A DNA stretch of 64,000 bases from Halomonas nitroreducens (GCF_003966155.1 NZ_RXNS01000011.1:1-64000), one strand, 5' to 3'. Shown: positions 53,642 through 63,162, counted from the first letter of the stretch. Made by a program: numbers and translations. Notes: generated from the letters alone by a model not told the origin.

Positions 53642-56089
53642 ATGCTGACCCTGATCCTGCTCGTGCTGGCCGTCACCGGCCTGCTCATCGTGATGCGCCG
53701 GGAGGCGGGCCCCCTGCCCGCGCTGGCCGTGACCGCGGGGCTCGGCCTCGTCGGCCTGGTCGCCGGCGCGGCGATCCTCGGCGCGCTGCTGCTGATCGCC
53801 GCCGCGGCCATCGCCGCCTGCGGCCTGCCCGCCCTGCGCCGGCGCTGGCTGAGCCCCCGCCTGTTCGCGCTGTTCAAGCGTGTCGCCCCGAAGGTCTCGG
53901 ATACCGAACGCACCGCGCTGGAAGCCGGCAGCGTGGCCTGGGACCGCGAACTGTTCTCCGGCCGGCCCGACTGGGATCGCCTGCTGGCGTTCGGCGACAA
54001 CGGCCTCACCAACGAGGAGCGCGCCTTCGTCGACCACCAGTGCGGTGTGGCCGCCGGCATGTGCAACGCCTGGGACATCGCCCGGGAGCGCGCCGACCTG
54101 CCCCAGGAGCTGTGGGACTACCTCAAGCGGGAGCGCTTCTTCGGCATGATCATCCCCCGGGAATACGGCGGCCTGGGCTTCTCGGCCAAGGCCCAGTCCA
54201 CGGTGCTGCAGAAGCTGTCGATCAGCGAGACGCTGATGGTCACCGTGGGCGTGCCCAACTCGCTGGGGCCGGGGGAGCTGCTGCTCAAGTACGGCACCCA
54301 GGCGCAGAAGGACCACTACCTGCCGCGCCTGGCCGACGGCCGCGAGATCCCCTGCTTCGGCCTGACCGGCCCCCGGGCGGGGTCCGATGCCACCGCCCTG
54401 CCGGACACCGGCGTGGTGTGCAAGCAGGTCATCGACGGCGAGGAGGTCCTCGGGCTCAGGCTGAACTTCGAGAAGCGCTGGATCACCCTGGCGCCCATCG
54501 CCACCGTGGTGGGCCTGGCCTTCCGGCTGTTCGACCCGGACCACCTGCTCGGCGACGAGGCCGACCGTGGCATCACCCTGGCGCTGATTCCCCGGGACAC
54601 CACGGGCATGGAGATCGGCCGCCGCCACCATCCCATCGGCAGCCCCTTCCTCAACGGCCCGATCAAGGGCCGGGACGTCTTCGTGCCGCTATCCACCATC
54701 ATCGGCGGCCAGGAAATGATCGGCCAGGGCTGGCGGATGCTGGTGGAATGCCTGTCCATCGGCCGCTGCATCACCCTGCCCTCCGGGGCCACCGGCACCG
54801 CCCGCTACGCCTTGGGCTGGACCGGCGGCTTCGCCCGGATCCGCCGCCAGTTCAACGTACCGGTGGCCGAGATGGAGGGCGTCCAGGAGCCGCTGGCCCG
54901 GATGAGCGCGCTGTCCTATATCGCCCAGGCCGCCGTCTACCAGACCGCCAACACCATCGACCAGGGCGAGAAGCCGGCGGTGCCCTCGGCGATCCTCAAG
55001 AGCCAGCTCACCGAGTTCCAGCGGGTGATCCTGGCCGACGCCATGGACATCCACGGCGGCAAGGCGGTCACCCTGGGGCCGCGCAACTACCTCGGCATCG
55101 GCTACAGCGCCAACCCGGTGGCCATCACCGTCGAGGGCGCCAACATCATGACCCGCAACCTGATGATCTTCGGCCAGGGCGCCATCCGCTGCCATCCCTA
55201 TGTGCTCGAGGAACTGGCCGCCAAGGACGCCGATGACCTGGCGGCCTTCGACCGGGCCTTCTTCGGCCATGCCGGGCTGATCTTCGGCAATGCCGCCCGC
55301 GCCCTGACCCGGGGCCTGGGGATCGGCCAGGCCGCGGTGCCCTTCGATCCAGTCGCCGCCCCCTATGCCCGCGAGATTGCCCGACTCTCCGCCGGCTTCG
55401 GTCTCGCCGCCGACGCCGCCATGGCGAGCCTGGGCTCGCAGCTCAAGCAGCGCGAGATGCTCTCGGCCCGCCTCGGCGATGTGCTATCCAACCTGTACCT
55501 GGCCAGCATGCTGCTCAAGCAGTGGCAGGAAGGCGACCAGGTGGAGGGCGAGGCCGCCGTGCTGGACTATGCCGCCCGCTTCCTGCTCCAGCGCACCGAG
55601 CAGGCCTTCGACGAACTCTTCGACAACCTGCCGAACCGCGCCCTGGGCCGGATGCTGCGCCTGCTGGTGATGCCGCGGGGCCGCCGCTGGTCGCGCCCCC
55701 ACGATGACCTGACCCGCCGCATTGCCCAGGCCGTATCCCGGGACACCGCCCTGCGCCACAAGCTGCTGGCCAACACCTGGGACGTCGACGACGGGCCGCA
55801 GGACAACCCCCTGGCCCGCTACAACGCCCTGCTGGCCACCCAGGACCGCGCCGAGGCGCTCTACCGCACGGTCAACAAGGCCTATGCCAGGGGCGAGCTG
55901 CCGCCGGAAGCCCTGCACCCCGAGCAGCGCGTGGAGGCGGCCCTGGAGGCGGGCGTGATCGACGAGGACGACGCCACCTTCATGCGCCAGCGGGAGGCCG
56001 AGGTGCTGGACCTGCTGACCGTGGACGACTTCGAGTACGACGCCTTCGTCACCGACAAGTCCAAGGTGCTGCGCCACCACCCGGCGTAG
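53642..56089 (+). CDS. fadE: Acyl-CoA dehydrogenase FadE
   Basis: An 815-residue enzyme, the same length as E. coli FadE (814), which makes the first oxidation of fatty acyl-CoA in beta-oxidation. Two hydrophobic N-terminal segments (about 1-20 and 27-60) anchor it. The dehydrogenase core has NGLTNEERAFVDHQ, IPREYGGLGFSAKAQS, CFGLTGPRAGSDA, MDIHGGKAVTLGPRNYLG and VEGANIMTRNLMIFGQGAIRCHPY. The C-terminal DUF1974 extension ends in DAFVTDKSK. It stands alone behind a probable fatty-acid-responsive operator and faces a convergent permease gene. Confidence 0.95.
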   Translation: MLTLILLVLAVTGLLIVMRREAGPLPALAVTAGLGLVGLVAGAAILGALLLIAAAAIAACGLPALRRRWLSPRLFALFKRVAPKVSDTERTALEAGSVAWDRELFSGRPDWDRLLAFGDNGLTNEERAFVDHQCGVAAGMCNAWDIARERADLPQELWDYLKRERFFGMIIPREYGGLGFSAKAQSTVLQKLSISETLMVTVGVPNSLGPGELLLKYGTQAQKDHYLPRLADGREIPCFGLTGPRAGSDATALPDTGVVCKQVIDGEEVLGLRLNFEKRWITLAPIATVVGLAFRLFDPDHLLGDEADRGITLALIPRDTTGMEIGRRHHPIGSPFLNGPIKGRDVFVPLSTIIGGQEMIGQGWRMLVECLSIGRCITLPSGATGTARYALGWTGGFARIRRQFNVPVAEMEGVQEPLARMSALSYIAQAAVYQTANTIDQGEKPAVPSAILKSQLTEFQRVILADAMDIHGGKAVTLGPRNYLGIGYSANPVAITVEGANIMTRNLMIFGQGAIRCHPYVLEELAAKDADDLAAFDRAFFGHAGLIFGNAARALTRGLGIGQAAVPFDPVAAPYAREIARLSAGFGLAADAAMASLGSQLKQREMLSARLGDVLSNLYLASMLLKQWQEGDQVEGEAAVLDYAARFLLQRTEQAFDELFDNLPNRALGRMLRLLVMPRGRRWSRPHDDLTRRIAQAVSRDTALRHKLLANTWDVDDGPQDNPLARYNALLATQDRAEALYRTVNKAYARGELPPEALHPEQRVEAALEAGVIDEDDATFMRQREAEVLDLLTVDDFEYDAFVTDKSKVLRHHPA

Positions 56090-56180
56090 GGAGTAAGGGG
56101 TGAGACGTTATGGGTGAGGAGGGAAGGCCGGCTGGAATCACGCCGGACGCCTCGCCCCTCACTCCTTGCACCTCACACCT
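56087..56180. repeat. Purine/pyrimidine inverted repeat between fadE and the permease
   Basis: AGGGAGTAAGGGGTGAG beginning at the fadE stop is matched by CTCGCCCCTCACTCCTT at about 56151-56167; 14 of 17 positions pair and the others are G-T wobbles. A CCGGC/GCCGG stem lies inside. It fills the convergent gap. Confidence 0.6.
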
Positions 56181-58023
56181 ACAACGGCCAGACCAGCAGA
56201 ATCAACGGGATCGCTACCGCCATCACTAACACCGACAGCGGCAGCCCCAGCTTCCAGTAGTCGCCGAAGCGATAGCCCCCCGGGCCCATCACCAGGGTGT
56301 TGGACTGGTGGCCGATGGGGGTGAGGAAGGCACAGGAGGCGCTGATCGCCACCACCATCAGGAAGGGATCCAGGGAGGCCTCGAAGCCCTCGGCAAGACT
56401 TGCCGCGATGGGCGCCATCAGCAGCGCCGCCGCGGCGTTGTTGACCACGTTGGAGAGCACCGTACAGATCACGAACAGCCCCGCCAGGGTGGCCACCACC
56501 GGCCACTCGCTGCCCAGAGCCAGCAGCGCATCGGCAATCAAGCCGGCACCGCCGCTGGTCTCCAGCGCCTGGCCCACCGGGATCATGGCCCCCAGCAGCA
56601 CGATCACCGGGCCGTCGATGGCCTGGTAGGCCTCGCGCAGCGACAGCACGCCGACCATCATCGACACCAGCGCGGCCCCGGTGAGGGCCACCGCCGAGGG
56701 CAGCAGGTCCAGCACCATGGCGATCACCGCCACGGCAAAGATGGCCACCGAGGCCACCAGCATGCGGGGCTGGCCCAGGGTCAGGTTGCGGCTGGCCAGC
56801 GGCAGGCAGCCCAGGGTGGTGAGGCTCTCGCCGATCTCGCCCTCGCCCCCCTGCAGCAGCAGCACGTCGCCGGCCCGGAAACGGATATCGCGCAGCCGCT
56901 GGTTCAATCGGCCGCCGTCCCGGGCCACCGCCACCAGATGCAGGCCGAACTGGTTGTGCAGGCGCAGCTGGGTGACGGTGCGATGGATCATCATGGAATC
57001 GTTGCGCACCACCGCCTCCACCAGCTGGAGGCCTTCGGTATCCACCGGCGCGGGCCGGCCCTTGTCCGTGGTCCTGCCGTGGCCCGGCTTGGTCTCGCGA
57101 TCGGCCGCGTCCTCCTCGCTCGACTCCCCGGCGGGGGGCTCGGGGCCGACCACCAGCCCCGCCTTGTCCTCGATCAGCTTCATCTCCTCGGGCCCGGCCT
57201 CCACCAGCAGGATATCGTCCTCACGCAGTGTGCCGTGGAAGGCGTGGCCGGCGTGGCGCTTGTCGCCGCGCACCACCGCCAGCACCGGGATGGTCTCCTC
57301 CAGGGCCTGATGCAGGTCGCGCAGCGACCAGCCCACCGCCTTGCCGCCCTCGGGGACGTGCAGCTCCACCAGGTAGTGGGCGGTGTCGAACATCGCATCG
57401 AGGGAGGCCTTGCCGGCCCGTTGGGGTACCAGTCGCCAGCCCGCCAGCACGATGAACGCCAGGCCGGCCAGGGCCACGCTGGCGCCGACGGGAAAGAAGG
57501 CGAACATGCCGAAGGCCTCGCCACCGATGCTGCCGCGATAGCTGGCGATGATGATATTGGGCGGGGTGCCGATCAGCGTGGTCAGCCCGCCGAGCAGGGA
57601 ACCGAAGGCCAGCGGCATCAGCAGCAGCGACGGCGGGCTGTCGTGCTCCCGGGCCATGCGGATCGCCACCGGCAACATCAGTGCCAGGGCGCCGACGTTG
57701 TTCATCACCCCGGAGAGCACCAGCACGGTGCCGGTGAGCACCAGCATCTGCAGGATCAGCCGGTCGCCGACCCTGAGGGCCTGCTCGGCGATCAGGTCGA
57801 CCAGTCCCGAGCGCTCGAAACCGCGGCTGAGCACCAGCACCGCGGCGACGGTGATCACGGCGGGATGGCCGAAGCCGAGAAAGGCCTCGCCGGTGGGCAC
57901 CAGGCCCAGCAGCACCGAGGCCAGCAGCGCGGCCAGCGCCACCAGGTCGTAGCGGAAACGCCCCCAGACGAAGGCCACGAGCGTCGCTCCGAGGACCAGG
58001 AACACCTGGGTGCTGTCGGCCAT
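56179..58023 (-). CDS. SLC13-type permease with RCK_C domains (YfbS-like)
   Basis: A 614-residue membrane protein. Two blocks of membrane helices (about 5-190 and 405-614) flank a cytoplasmic part with two TrkA-C/RCK_C domains, of which the second is clear: RTVTQLRLHNQFGLHLVAVARDGG...FRAGDVLLLQGG. The transport signatures are GLTTLIGTPPNIIIASYRG and SASCAFLTPIGHQSNTLVMGPGGY, the paired substrate loops of the DASS/SLC13 group. Length and layout match E. coli YfbS. The substrate is unknown. It lies 135 bp downstream of the CoA catabolic operon on the same strand and may import its substrate. The ATG at 58023 is preferred over 58047. Confidence 0.82.
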   Translation of the reverse strand: MADSTQVFLVLGATLVAFVWGRFRYDLVALAALLASVLLGLVPTGEAFLGFGHPAVITVAAVLVLSRGFERSGLVDLIAEQALRVGDRLILQMLVLTGTVLVLSGVMNNVGALALMLPVAIRMAREHDSPPSLLLMPLAFGSLLGGLTTLIGTPPNIIIASYRGSIGGEAFGMFAFFPVGASVALAGLAFIVLAGWRLVPQRAGKASLDAMFDTAHYLVELHVPEGGKAVGWSLRDLHQALEETIPVLAVVRGDKRHAGHAFHGTLREDDILLVEAGPEEMKLIEDKAGLVVGPEPPAGESSEEDAADRETKPGHGRTTDKGRPAPVDTEGLQLVEAVVRNDSMMIHRTVTQLRLHNQFGLHLVAVARDGGRLNQRLRDIRFRAGDVLLLQGGEGEIGESLTTLGCLPLASRNLTLGQPRMLVASVAIFAVAVIAMVLDLLPSAVALTGAALVSMMVGVLSLREAYQAIDGPVIVLLGAMIPVGQALETSGGAGLIADALLALGSEWPVVATLAGLFVICTVLSNVVNNAAAALLMAPIAASLAEGFEASLDPFLMVVAISASCAFLTPIGHQSNTLVMGPGGYRFGDYWKLGLPLSVLVMAVAIPLILLVWPL

Positions 58024-58158
58024 CTGGCGCACTCCCTGTACCGGCACGATGCCTCAAGCACACCAGCCAGCGGCCGGAAAATCCAGTCTTTTCCTGCTGT
58101 CCGGACAGGCGACACCCGGCCTCGCGCCGGGTGTCGCGGGGCGAGCCCAGCCGCGGGC

Positions 58159-58965
58159 TTACTTCTTCGCCATCTTCTCCAGCATGGCGTTGACGGCGTC
58201 CAGGTGCTCCGGTTCGTTGTGGCACATGCCCTGGAAGGTCGCGCAGAGGTCGAGGAAGTCGGGCAGCTCCATGCGACCGCCCATCTTCATCAGCCGCTTG
58301 GTCAGGCGGGTGGCCTTGGGCGGCTGGGCGGCGATATGCCCGGCCAGCTCGCCGACACGCGCCATCAGGGCCTCGGGCTCGGTCACCTCGAGCACGATGC
58401 CGTACTCGCGGGCCTGGTCGGCGTCGATCACGCGCCCGGAGAGCGTCAGCTCGAAGGCGCGCTGGTAGCCGATCAGGCGCTGCAGGAACCAGGCGCCGCC
58501 GTCCCCAGGGATGATCCCCAGGTTGAGAAAGGTCTCGCCGAACTTCGCCTTGTGCGAGGCGATCCGCAGGTCCGCCATGTTGGCCAGGTCGAAGCCGGCG
58601 CCGATGGCCGGCCCGTTGACCGCGGCGATGATCGGCACCTCCACGCCCTGCAGGGCCAGCGGGATACGCTGGATGCCACGGCGATAGCGCTCGGCCACCT
58701 CGGCGACGTCCCCGGCGAAGTCGCCGCCGCGCTGGGCCATGTCCTTGACGTTGCCCCCGGCGGAGAAGGCCGAGCCCGCGCCGGTGATCACCAGCACCGA
58801 GACCGCGTCACAGGCGTTCACCCAGTCGGCCACGGCGACGATGTCGTCGACCAGGGCGGTCCCGGTCAGGGCGTTTCTAACGTCGTGGCGGTCCAGAGTC
58901 AGGGTCGCCACCCGCCCCTCAAGAGAGAGGCGGGCATCGCTAAGTTGCGGTTGGGTCACGCTCAT
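58159..58965 (-). CDS. Enoyl-CoA hydratase/isomerase family protein with altered catalytic residues
   Basis: A 268-residue crotonase-fold protein. The oxyanion-hole segments are AFSAGGNVKDM and NGPAIGAGFDLANMADLRIAS. The two glutamates of classical hydratases appear changed: the first position reads Asp in GAGFDLA, and the second segment reads FGETFLNLGIIPGDGG without Glu at the usual place. The C-terminal PGDGGAWFLQRLIG resembles PaaG-like isomerases, so an isomerase or another CoA reaction is as likely as hydration. Its ATG overlaps the stop of the acyl-CoA synthetase gene by one base (TGATG). Confidence 0.82.
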   Translation of the reverse strand: MSVTQPQLSDARLSLEGRVATLTLDRHDVRNALTGTALVDDIVAVADWVNACDAVSVLVITGAGSAFSAGGNVKDMAQRGGDFAGDVAEVAERYRRGIQRIPLALQGVEVPIIAAVNGPAIGAGFDLANMADLRIASHKAKFGETFLNLGIIPGDGGAWFLQRLIGYQRAFELTLSGRVIDADQAREYGIVLEVTEPEALMARVGELAGHIAAQPPKATRLTKRLMKMGGRMELPDFLDLCATFQGMCHNEPEHLDAVNAMLEKMAKK

Positions 58966-61154
58966 CAGTGGGCTTCCTTGTCAGATACATCGGTCTCACG
59001 GTCGACGATGACACGGGCATCGACCACCGCATAGCCGTCGGCGTTGACGATCACCGGGTTGAGGTCGAGCTCCTTGAGGTCGGGATAGGCCTCGACGAGG
59101 CTCGACACCTGGAGGAGCAGGTCCACCAGCGCCTCCTTGTCCACGGCGGCTTCGCCGCGCGCGCCCTCGAGAACCCTCCTGGCCTTGAGCTGGTCGACCA
59201 TGCTGCTGGCATCGTGCCGGGACAGCGGGATGGCGCGGAAGGCCACGTCTTCCAGGATCTCGACGAAGACGCCGCCCAGGCCGAACATCAGCACCGGCCC
59301 GAAGATCGGGTCGCGGATCACGCCGATGATCACCTCCACCCCCTTCTGGGCCATGGGCGTCACCAGCACGCCCTCGATCTCGGCATCAGGATCGTAGGCG
59401 CGGCAGGACGCCAGGATCGCCTCGCGCGCCTCGTGCAGCGCCGCCTCGCCCACCAGGTTCAGCCTGACCCCTCCGGCGTCGGACTTGTGCAGGATATCCC
59501 GGGAGACGATCTTCATGGCCAGCGGCGTGTCGCCAAAGCGCGCCGCGGCCTCGGCCAGCTCGGCCTCGCTGCGTGCCACCAGCTCCAGGGGCACCACCAC
59601 GCCGTGCTCGCGCAGCAGCTGCTTGGCCTCGTACTCGAGCAGGTCGCGCCCCTCGGCCCTGGCCTGGCGGAACATGGCATCGAGCGCCGGGAGGGGCTCC
59701 ACTGCCGCCGTCCGGGCGTGGCTGTGGTACTGGGCCAGGTGCTGGCCACGGTCGCCCAGCGCTGCGAGTACCCGCACGGAATGCTCGATGGAGGCATACA
59801 CCGGCAGGCCCGCCTCGTGAAGTCGACGCAGCGCCGGCGGCTTGATCGGCGTGTAGAGGCTGTAGATCACCAGCGGTTTCTCGGTGGCGTTGGCCAGGTC
59901 CACCATCGCCTCGGCGCCGCGCATCTCGTCGCCCAGCAGCGATTCGGCAAAGCGGACACTGTAGCCGCCGAACATGCCCACCAGGAAGATGCTGTCGACG
60001 TTGTCGTCGGCGGCGACGATCTCCATGCAGGTGGCAAGCAGCGAGGGGTTGGCATCGGTGGAGCCGGCGACGTCCACCGGATTGACGGTGGAGGCCTGGG
60101 GGAACAGCACCTCGCGCAGCTGCGCCCGGGTGCTTTCGGAGAGCTCGGCAAGCTCCAGGCCGGCCTCGGCCAGGCGATCGGAGGCGATGGTCGCCTGGCC
60201 GCCGCCGTCGGAGATCACCGCCACCCGCTTGCCCCGGGCCTTCTGCAGCAGCCCCAGGCCCTCGGCCACCGGCAGGATCTCGTCGGAGTACTGCACCATG
60301 CTGACGCCCGACTGGCGCAGCAGGTCGACGGTCATCGCATAGCTGCCGGCCAGTGCCCCGGTGTGGGAGCTGGCCGCCTTCTGGCCCTGCTCGGTAGAGC
60401 CGGACTTGTAGACCACCACCGGCTTCATGGCGCTGACCTCACGGGCCACCTCGAGGAACTTGCGCCCGTCACGGAAGCCCTCCACGTAGAGGGTGGCGAC
60501 CCGAGTGTGCTCGTCCTCACCCAGGTAGCGCAGGTAGTCGTTGAAGCCGATGTCACTCTGGTTGCCGGGCCCCACATAGGTGGAAAAGCCCACATGGCCA
60601 TTGTGCTGGGCCTCCAGGGCCAGCGAGAGCAGCATGTTGCCCGACTGGGAGATGATGCCGACGTCCCCGGGCTTGACATTGTCCAGGGCCAGCAGGTTGA
60701 TCCGGTGGTGCAGGTTGAACATGCCCGAGGTATTGGGACCGATGATTCGCACCCCGTGGGCCTCAGCCTTGGCCATCATCTCACGCTCGAGCTCGGCCCC
60801 CTCGCCCCCGACCTCGGCGAAGCCGCTGGCAAGGATCACCGCGCCCTTGATACCACGACGGCCGCACTCGGCGATCAGCCCCGGCACCGTGGCCGCCGGC
60901 GTGCAGATCAGCGCCAGCTGCGGGTTGCCGGGAATCGACGTCACCGAGGGCCAGGCCTTGACCCCGAGGATCATGTCGGCCTTGGGATTCACGGGGTAGA
61001 TCTCGCCGCGGTAGCCGTCCTTGATCAGGCCCACCATCGCCTTGTAGCCCCGCTTGGTGGAGTCCGAGGAGGCGCCGATCACGGCGATCCCGGTGGGCGC
61101 GAGGATGTCATGCAGCGGGCTGCGGCTGGGAAGGTGTCCTTCGATGGGATTCAT
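58965..61154 (-). CDS. ADP-forming acyl-CoA synthetase (acetate-CoA ligase family, alpha-beta fusion)
   Basis: A 729-residue fusion. The N-terminal CoA-binding domain has GIAVIGASSDSTKRGYKAMVGLI, followed by CoA-ligase domains with SQSGNMLLSLALEAQ and the phosphohistidine motif SSHTGALAG. The C-terminal ATP-grasp part (about 490-725) includes MKIVSRDILHKSDAGGVRLNL and MFGLGGVFVEILEDVAFR. Such enzymes make acyl-CoA from acid, CoA and ATP with ADP as product. The acid is not known. It lies between two crotonase genes on the same strand and is coupled to the distal one. No GNAT acetyltransferase domain is present. Confidence 0.88.
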   Translation of the reverse strand: MNPIEGHLPSRSPLHDILAPTGIAVIGASSDSTKRGYKAMVGLIKDGYRGEIYPVNPKADMILGVKAWPSVTSIPGNPQLALICTPAATVPGLIAECGRRGIKGAVILASGFAEVGGEGAELEREMMAKAEAHGVRIIGPNTSGMFNLHHRINLLALDNVKPGDVGIISQSGNMLLSLALEAQHNGHVGFSTYVGPGNQSDIGFNDYLRYLGEDEHTRVATLYVEGFRDGRKFLEVAREVSAMKPVVVYKSGSTEQGQKAASSHTGALAGSYAMTVDLLRQSGVSMVQYSDEILPVAEGLGLLQKARGKRVAVISDGGGQATIASDRLAEAGLELAELSESTRAQLREVLFPQASTVNPVDVAGSTDANPSLLATCMEIVAADDNVDSIFLVGMFGGYSVRFAESLLGDEMRGAEAMVDLANATEKPLVIYSLYTPIKPPALRRLHEAGLPVYASIEHSVRVLAALGDRGQHLAQYHSHARTAAVEPLPALDAMFRQARAEGRDLLEYEAKQLLREHGVVVPLELVARSEAELAEAAARFGDTPLAMKIVSRDILHKSDAGGVRLNLVGEAALHEAREAILASCRAYDPDAEIEGVLVTPMAQKGVEVIIGVIRDPIFGPVLMFGLGGVFVEILEDVAFRAIPLSRHDASSMVDQLKARRVLEGARGEAAVDKEALVDLLLQVSSLVEAYPDLKELDLNPVIVNADGYAVVDARVIVDRETDVSDKEAH

Positions 61155-61207
61155 GGAGCTGACCTTGGCCTCTGGGTGGTCGTGACGGGGACTGTCCGGA
61201 ACGGGGC

Positions 61208-62014
61208 TCAGTGGCCCTTGAATTGCGGCGCGCGCTTCTCGGCGAAGGCATCCACGCCTTCCTGCCAGTCGGCGGTGGTGGAGCAGGTAAAGACGGCATC
61301 GAGCTCCTGCTGCAGCTGACTTTCCAGGTCGGTGTTCGCTCCCTGGTTGACCAGCCGCTTGAGCATGGCGAGGGAGACCGGGGCCTGTCCGGCCAGGGTC
61401 CCGGCGAGGCGCAGGGCCTCCTCGTGCAGGGCATCCTGGGTCCAGCTGGCGGTGGCCAGGCCGATGCGAGCGGCCTCCTCGCCGTCGATGCGCCGGCCGA
61501 GGTAGAGCAGCTGGCGGGCCTTCCCGAGCCCCACCAGCTGGGGCAGGATCTTGGAGACGCCGCCGCCCACGCAGGTCCCGATGCTGGTCTCGGGGAAGCC
61601 GATCTGGGCCTCATCGGCCATCAGGATGAAATCGCAGGACACCGCCATTTCGGCCCCCGCCCCCAGGGCATAGCCGTTCACCGCCGCGATCACCGGCAGC
61701 CGCAGGCGCTGGATCGCCTCGCAGACGTCATTGCCCAGCTGCAGGTACTGGCGACGCTGATAGAGGGAGCGCTCGGCGCCGCCGTGCTCCTTCATGTCGG
61801 CGCCGACGCAGAAGGCCCGCCCCTCGCCGGTCAGGATGACGGCCCTCACCGTCTCGTCGCCCTCGGCCTCGGCCAGGGCCTGGAGCAGTTCGGTGTAGAG
61901 CGCCTCGACCACGGCATTGAGCCGGTGGGGACGGTTGAAGCGAATCTCCATCACCTGGTCGTGGCGTTCGGTGATCAGGGTCTCGTAGCGGGGGGACTTG
62001 GCAGCGTGACTCAT
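61208..62014 (-). CDS. Enoyl-CoA hydratase (crotonase family)
   Basis: A 268-residue crotonase with both catalytic glutamates in place: NGYALGAGAEMAVSCDFIL and IGFPETSIGTCVGGG. The oxyanion hole is visible in AFCVGADMKEHGG. First gene of the operon with the acyl-CoA synthetase (53-bp gap) and the second crotonase. An upstream in-frame ATG at 62086 lies inside the operator array, so the ATG at 62014 is chosen. Together the operon looks like activation of an acid to its CoA ester followed by hydration of an unsaturated intermediate. Confidence 0.87.
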   Translation of the reverse strand: MSHAAKSPRYETLITERHDQVMEIRFNRPHRLNAVVEALYTELLQALAEAEGDETVRAVILTGEGRAFCVGADMKEHGGAERSLYQRRQYLQLGNDVCEAIQRLRLPVIAAVNGYALGAGAEMAVSCDFILMADEAQIGFPETSIGTCVGGGVSKILPQLVGLGKARQLLYLGRRIDGEEAARIGLATASWTQDALHEEALRLAGTLAGQAPVSLAMLKRLVNQGANTDLESQLQQELDAVFTCSTTADWQEGVDAFAEKRAPQFKGH

Positions 62015-62054
62015 GGGGATCGATGGTTCCTGGCGGGAGTGGACGAAGCGTGCA

Positions 62055-62177
62055 ACATACGTGTCGCCCGACGTCAGCCATGACACGTATGTGTTATGGG
62101 CGCCATGCTAGGGGACGACCTGGCCGGCGGTCAACACGTTCGTGTCACCTTCTTTCCGAGAAGACACGTTTGTTTCA
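62055..62177. promoter_or_regulatory. Array of four GACACG-type operator sites between the crotonase operon and rpiR
   Basis: ACATACGTGTC (62055-62065) is the exact complement of GACACGTATGT (62082-62092). ACACGTTCGTGT (62134-62145) and GACACGTTTGTTTCA (62163-62177) repeat the same core. The first two lie before the crotonase start, the last two before the regulator, and a TACAAT -10 follows at 62200-62205. Confidence 0.7.
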
Positions 62178-62244
62178 CCCCCGAGGGCCGAGCCTGGGGT
62201 ACAATGCGCCCGTCGTTAGCGGGGAACCCGATAAGGAGAACAGC

Positions 62245-63162
62245 GTGCTGGAGCAGGACACCCTGAACCCGGTGGACGCAGCACCAGCGCCCGAGGGCCT
62301 GGATGCAGTGAACCAGCAACTGGCGGCGATCTATCCGGAACTGAGCCCCCAGCTGAAGGTGGCCGCCGGCTATGTGCTGGAACACTCGGTGGAGATCGCC
62401 CTGCAGTCGATCCGCAAGACCGCCGCCGCCGCCGAGGTGACACCCTCGACGCTGATGCGGCTGGCCAAGCGCCTGGGCTTCGAGAGCTACGAACAGTTCC
62501 GCGAGGTGTTCCAGGCCGCCGTCCAGGCCGGCCCGGTGGAGCTCTCCGGGCGGGCCAGCCAGTTGCGTACCCTGGCCAGCCAGACCGACGACCAGGTGTT
62601 CCTGGACGTCGGCGACGCCGCCTTCGACAATATCGGCCGGTTGTTCACCGCCGACAACCAGGCCCGGGTGCGGGATGCCGCCCGGCGCATCCTGGCCGCC
62701 GACAAGGTGGCGGTGGTGGGCTTCCGCGATACCTTCGCCTGCGCCTACCACTTCGCCTACGTGGGCCGCATCGCCATGCCCAATGTCCACCTGGTGCGCG
62801 GACTGGAGGGAGGCCTGCTGACCGAGCTGGCGCCCTTCGGCGAGGGCGACGTGGTGGTGCTGTTCGGCTTCGAGCCCTACTGCGCCGAGACCATGCGGGC
62901 CCTGGAAATCACCCGGGCCGCCGGGGTCTCGCCCATCGTCATCACCGACACCATGCGCTCGCCGCTGGTGCCCGGCGCGGACATCACCTTCACCGTGGCC
63001 AATGCCACGCCGCACTTCTTCCCCTCGATCCTCTCGGCGATCACCCTGATCGAGGCGATCCTCGCGGAATGCGTGGCCTTCGGTCCGGACGACCTGGTCG
63101 ACAACGTGGCTAGCTTCGAGTCGCGGATGCGCGACATGGGCGCCTATGTGGAGAACGACTGA
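62245..63162 (+). CDS. MurR/RpiR family transcriptional regulator (HTH + SIS)
   Basis: A 305-residue regulator. After a polar N-terminus of about 25 residues comes the RpiR HTH (about 28-105, LKVAAGYVLEHSVEIALQSIRKTAAAAEVTPSTLMRLAKRLGFESYEQFREVF). The SIS domain (about 145-290) has VAVVGFRDTFACAYHFAYVGR, GDVVVLFGFEPYCAETMRALEITRAAG and VIVITDT-like PIVITDTMRSPL. Family members sense phosphorylated or carboxylic metabolites. It diverges from the crotonase/acyl-CoA synthetase operon, its likely target. The start is taken as GTG 62245 with AAGGAGA upstream; the longer frame would run through the operator array. Confidence 0.87.
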   Translation: MLEQDTLNPVDAAPAPEGLDAVNQQLAAIYPELSPQLKVAAGYVLEHSVEIALQSIRKTAAAAEVTPSTLMRLAKRLGFESYEQFREVFQAAVQAGPVELSGRASQLRTLASQTDDQVFLDVGDAAFDNIGRLFTADNQARVRDAARRILAADKVAVVGFRDTFACAYHFAYVGRIAMPNVHLVRGLEGGLLTELAPFGEGDVVVLFGFEPYCAETMRALEITRAAGVSPIVITDTMRSPLVPGADITFTVANATPHFFPSILSAITLIEAILAECVAFGPDDLVDNVASFESRMRDMGAYVEND

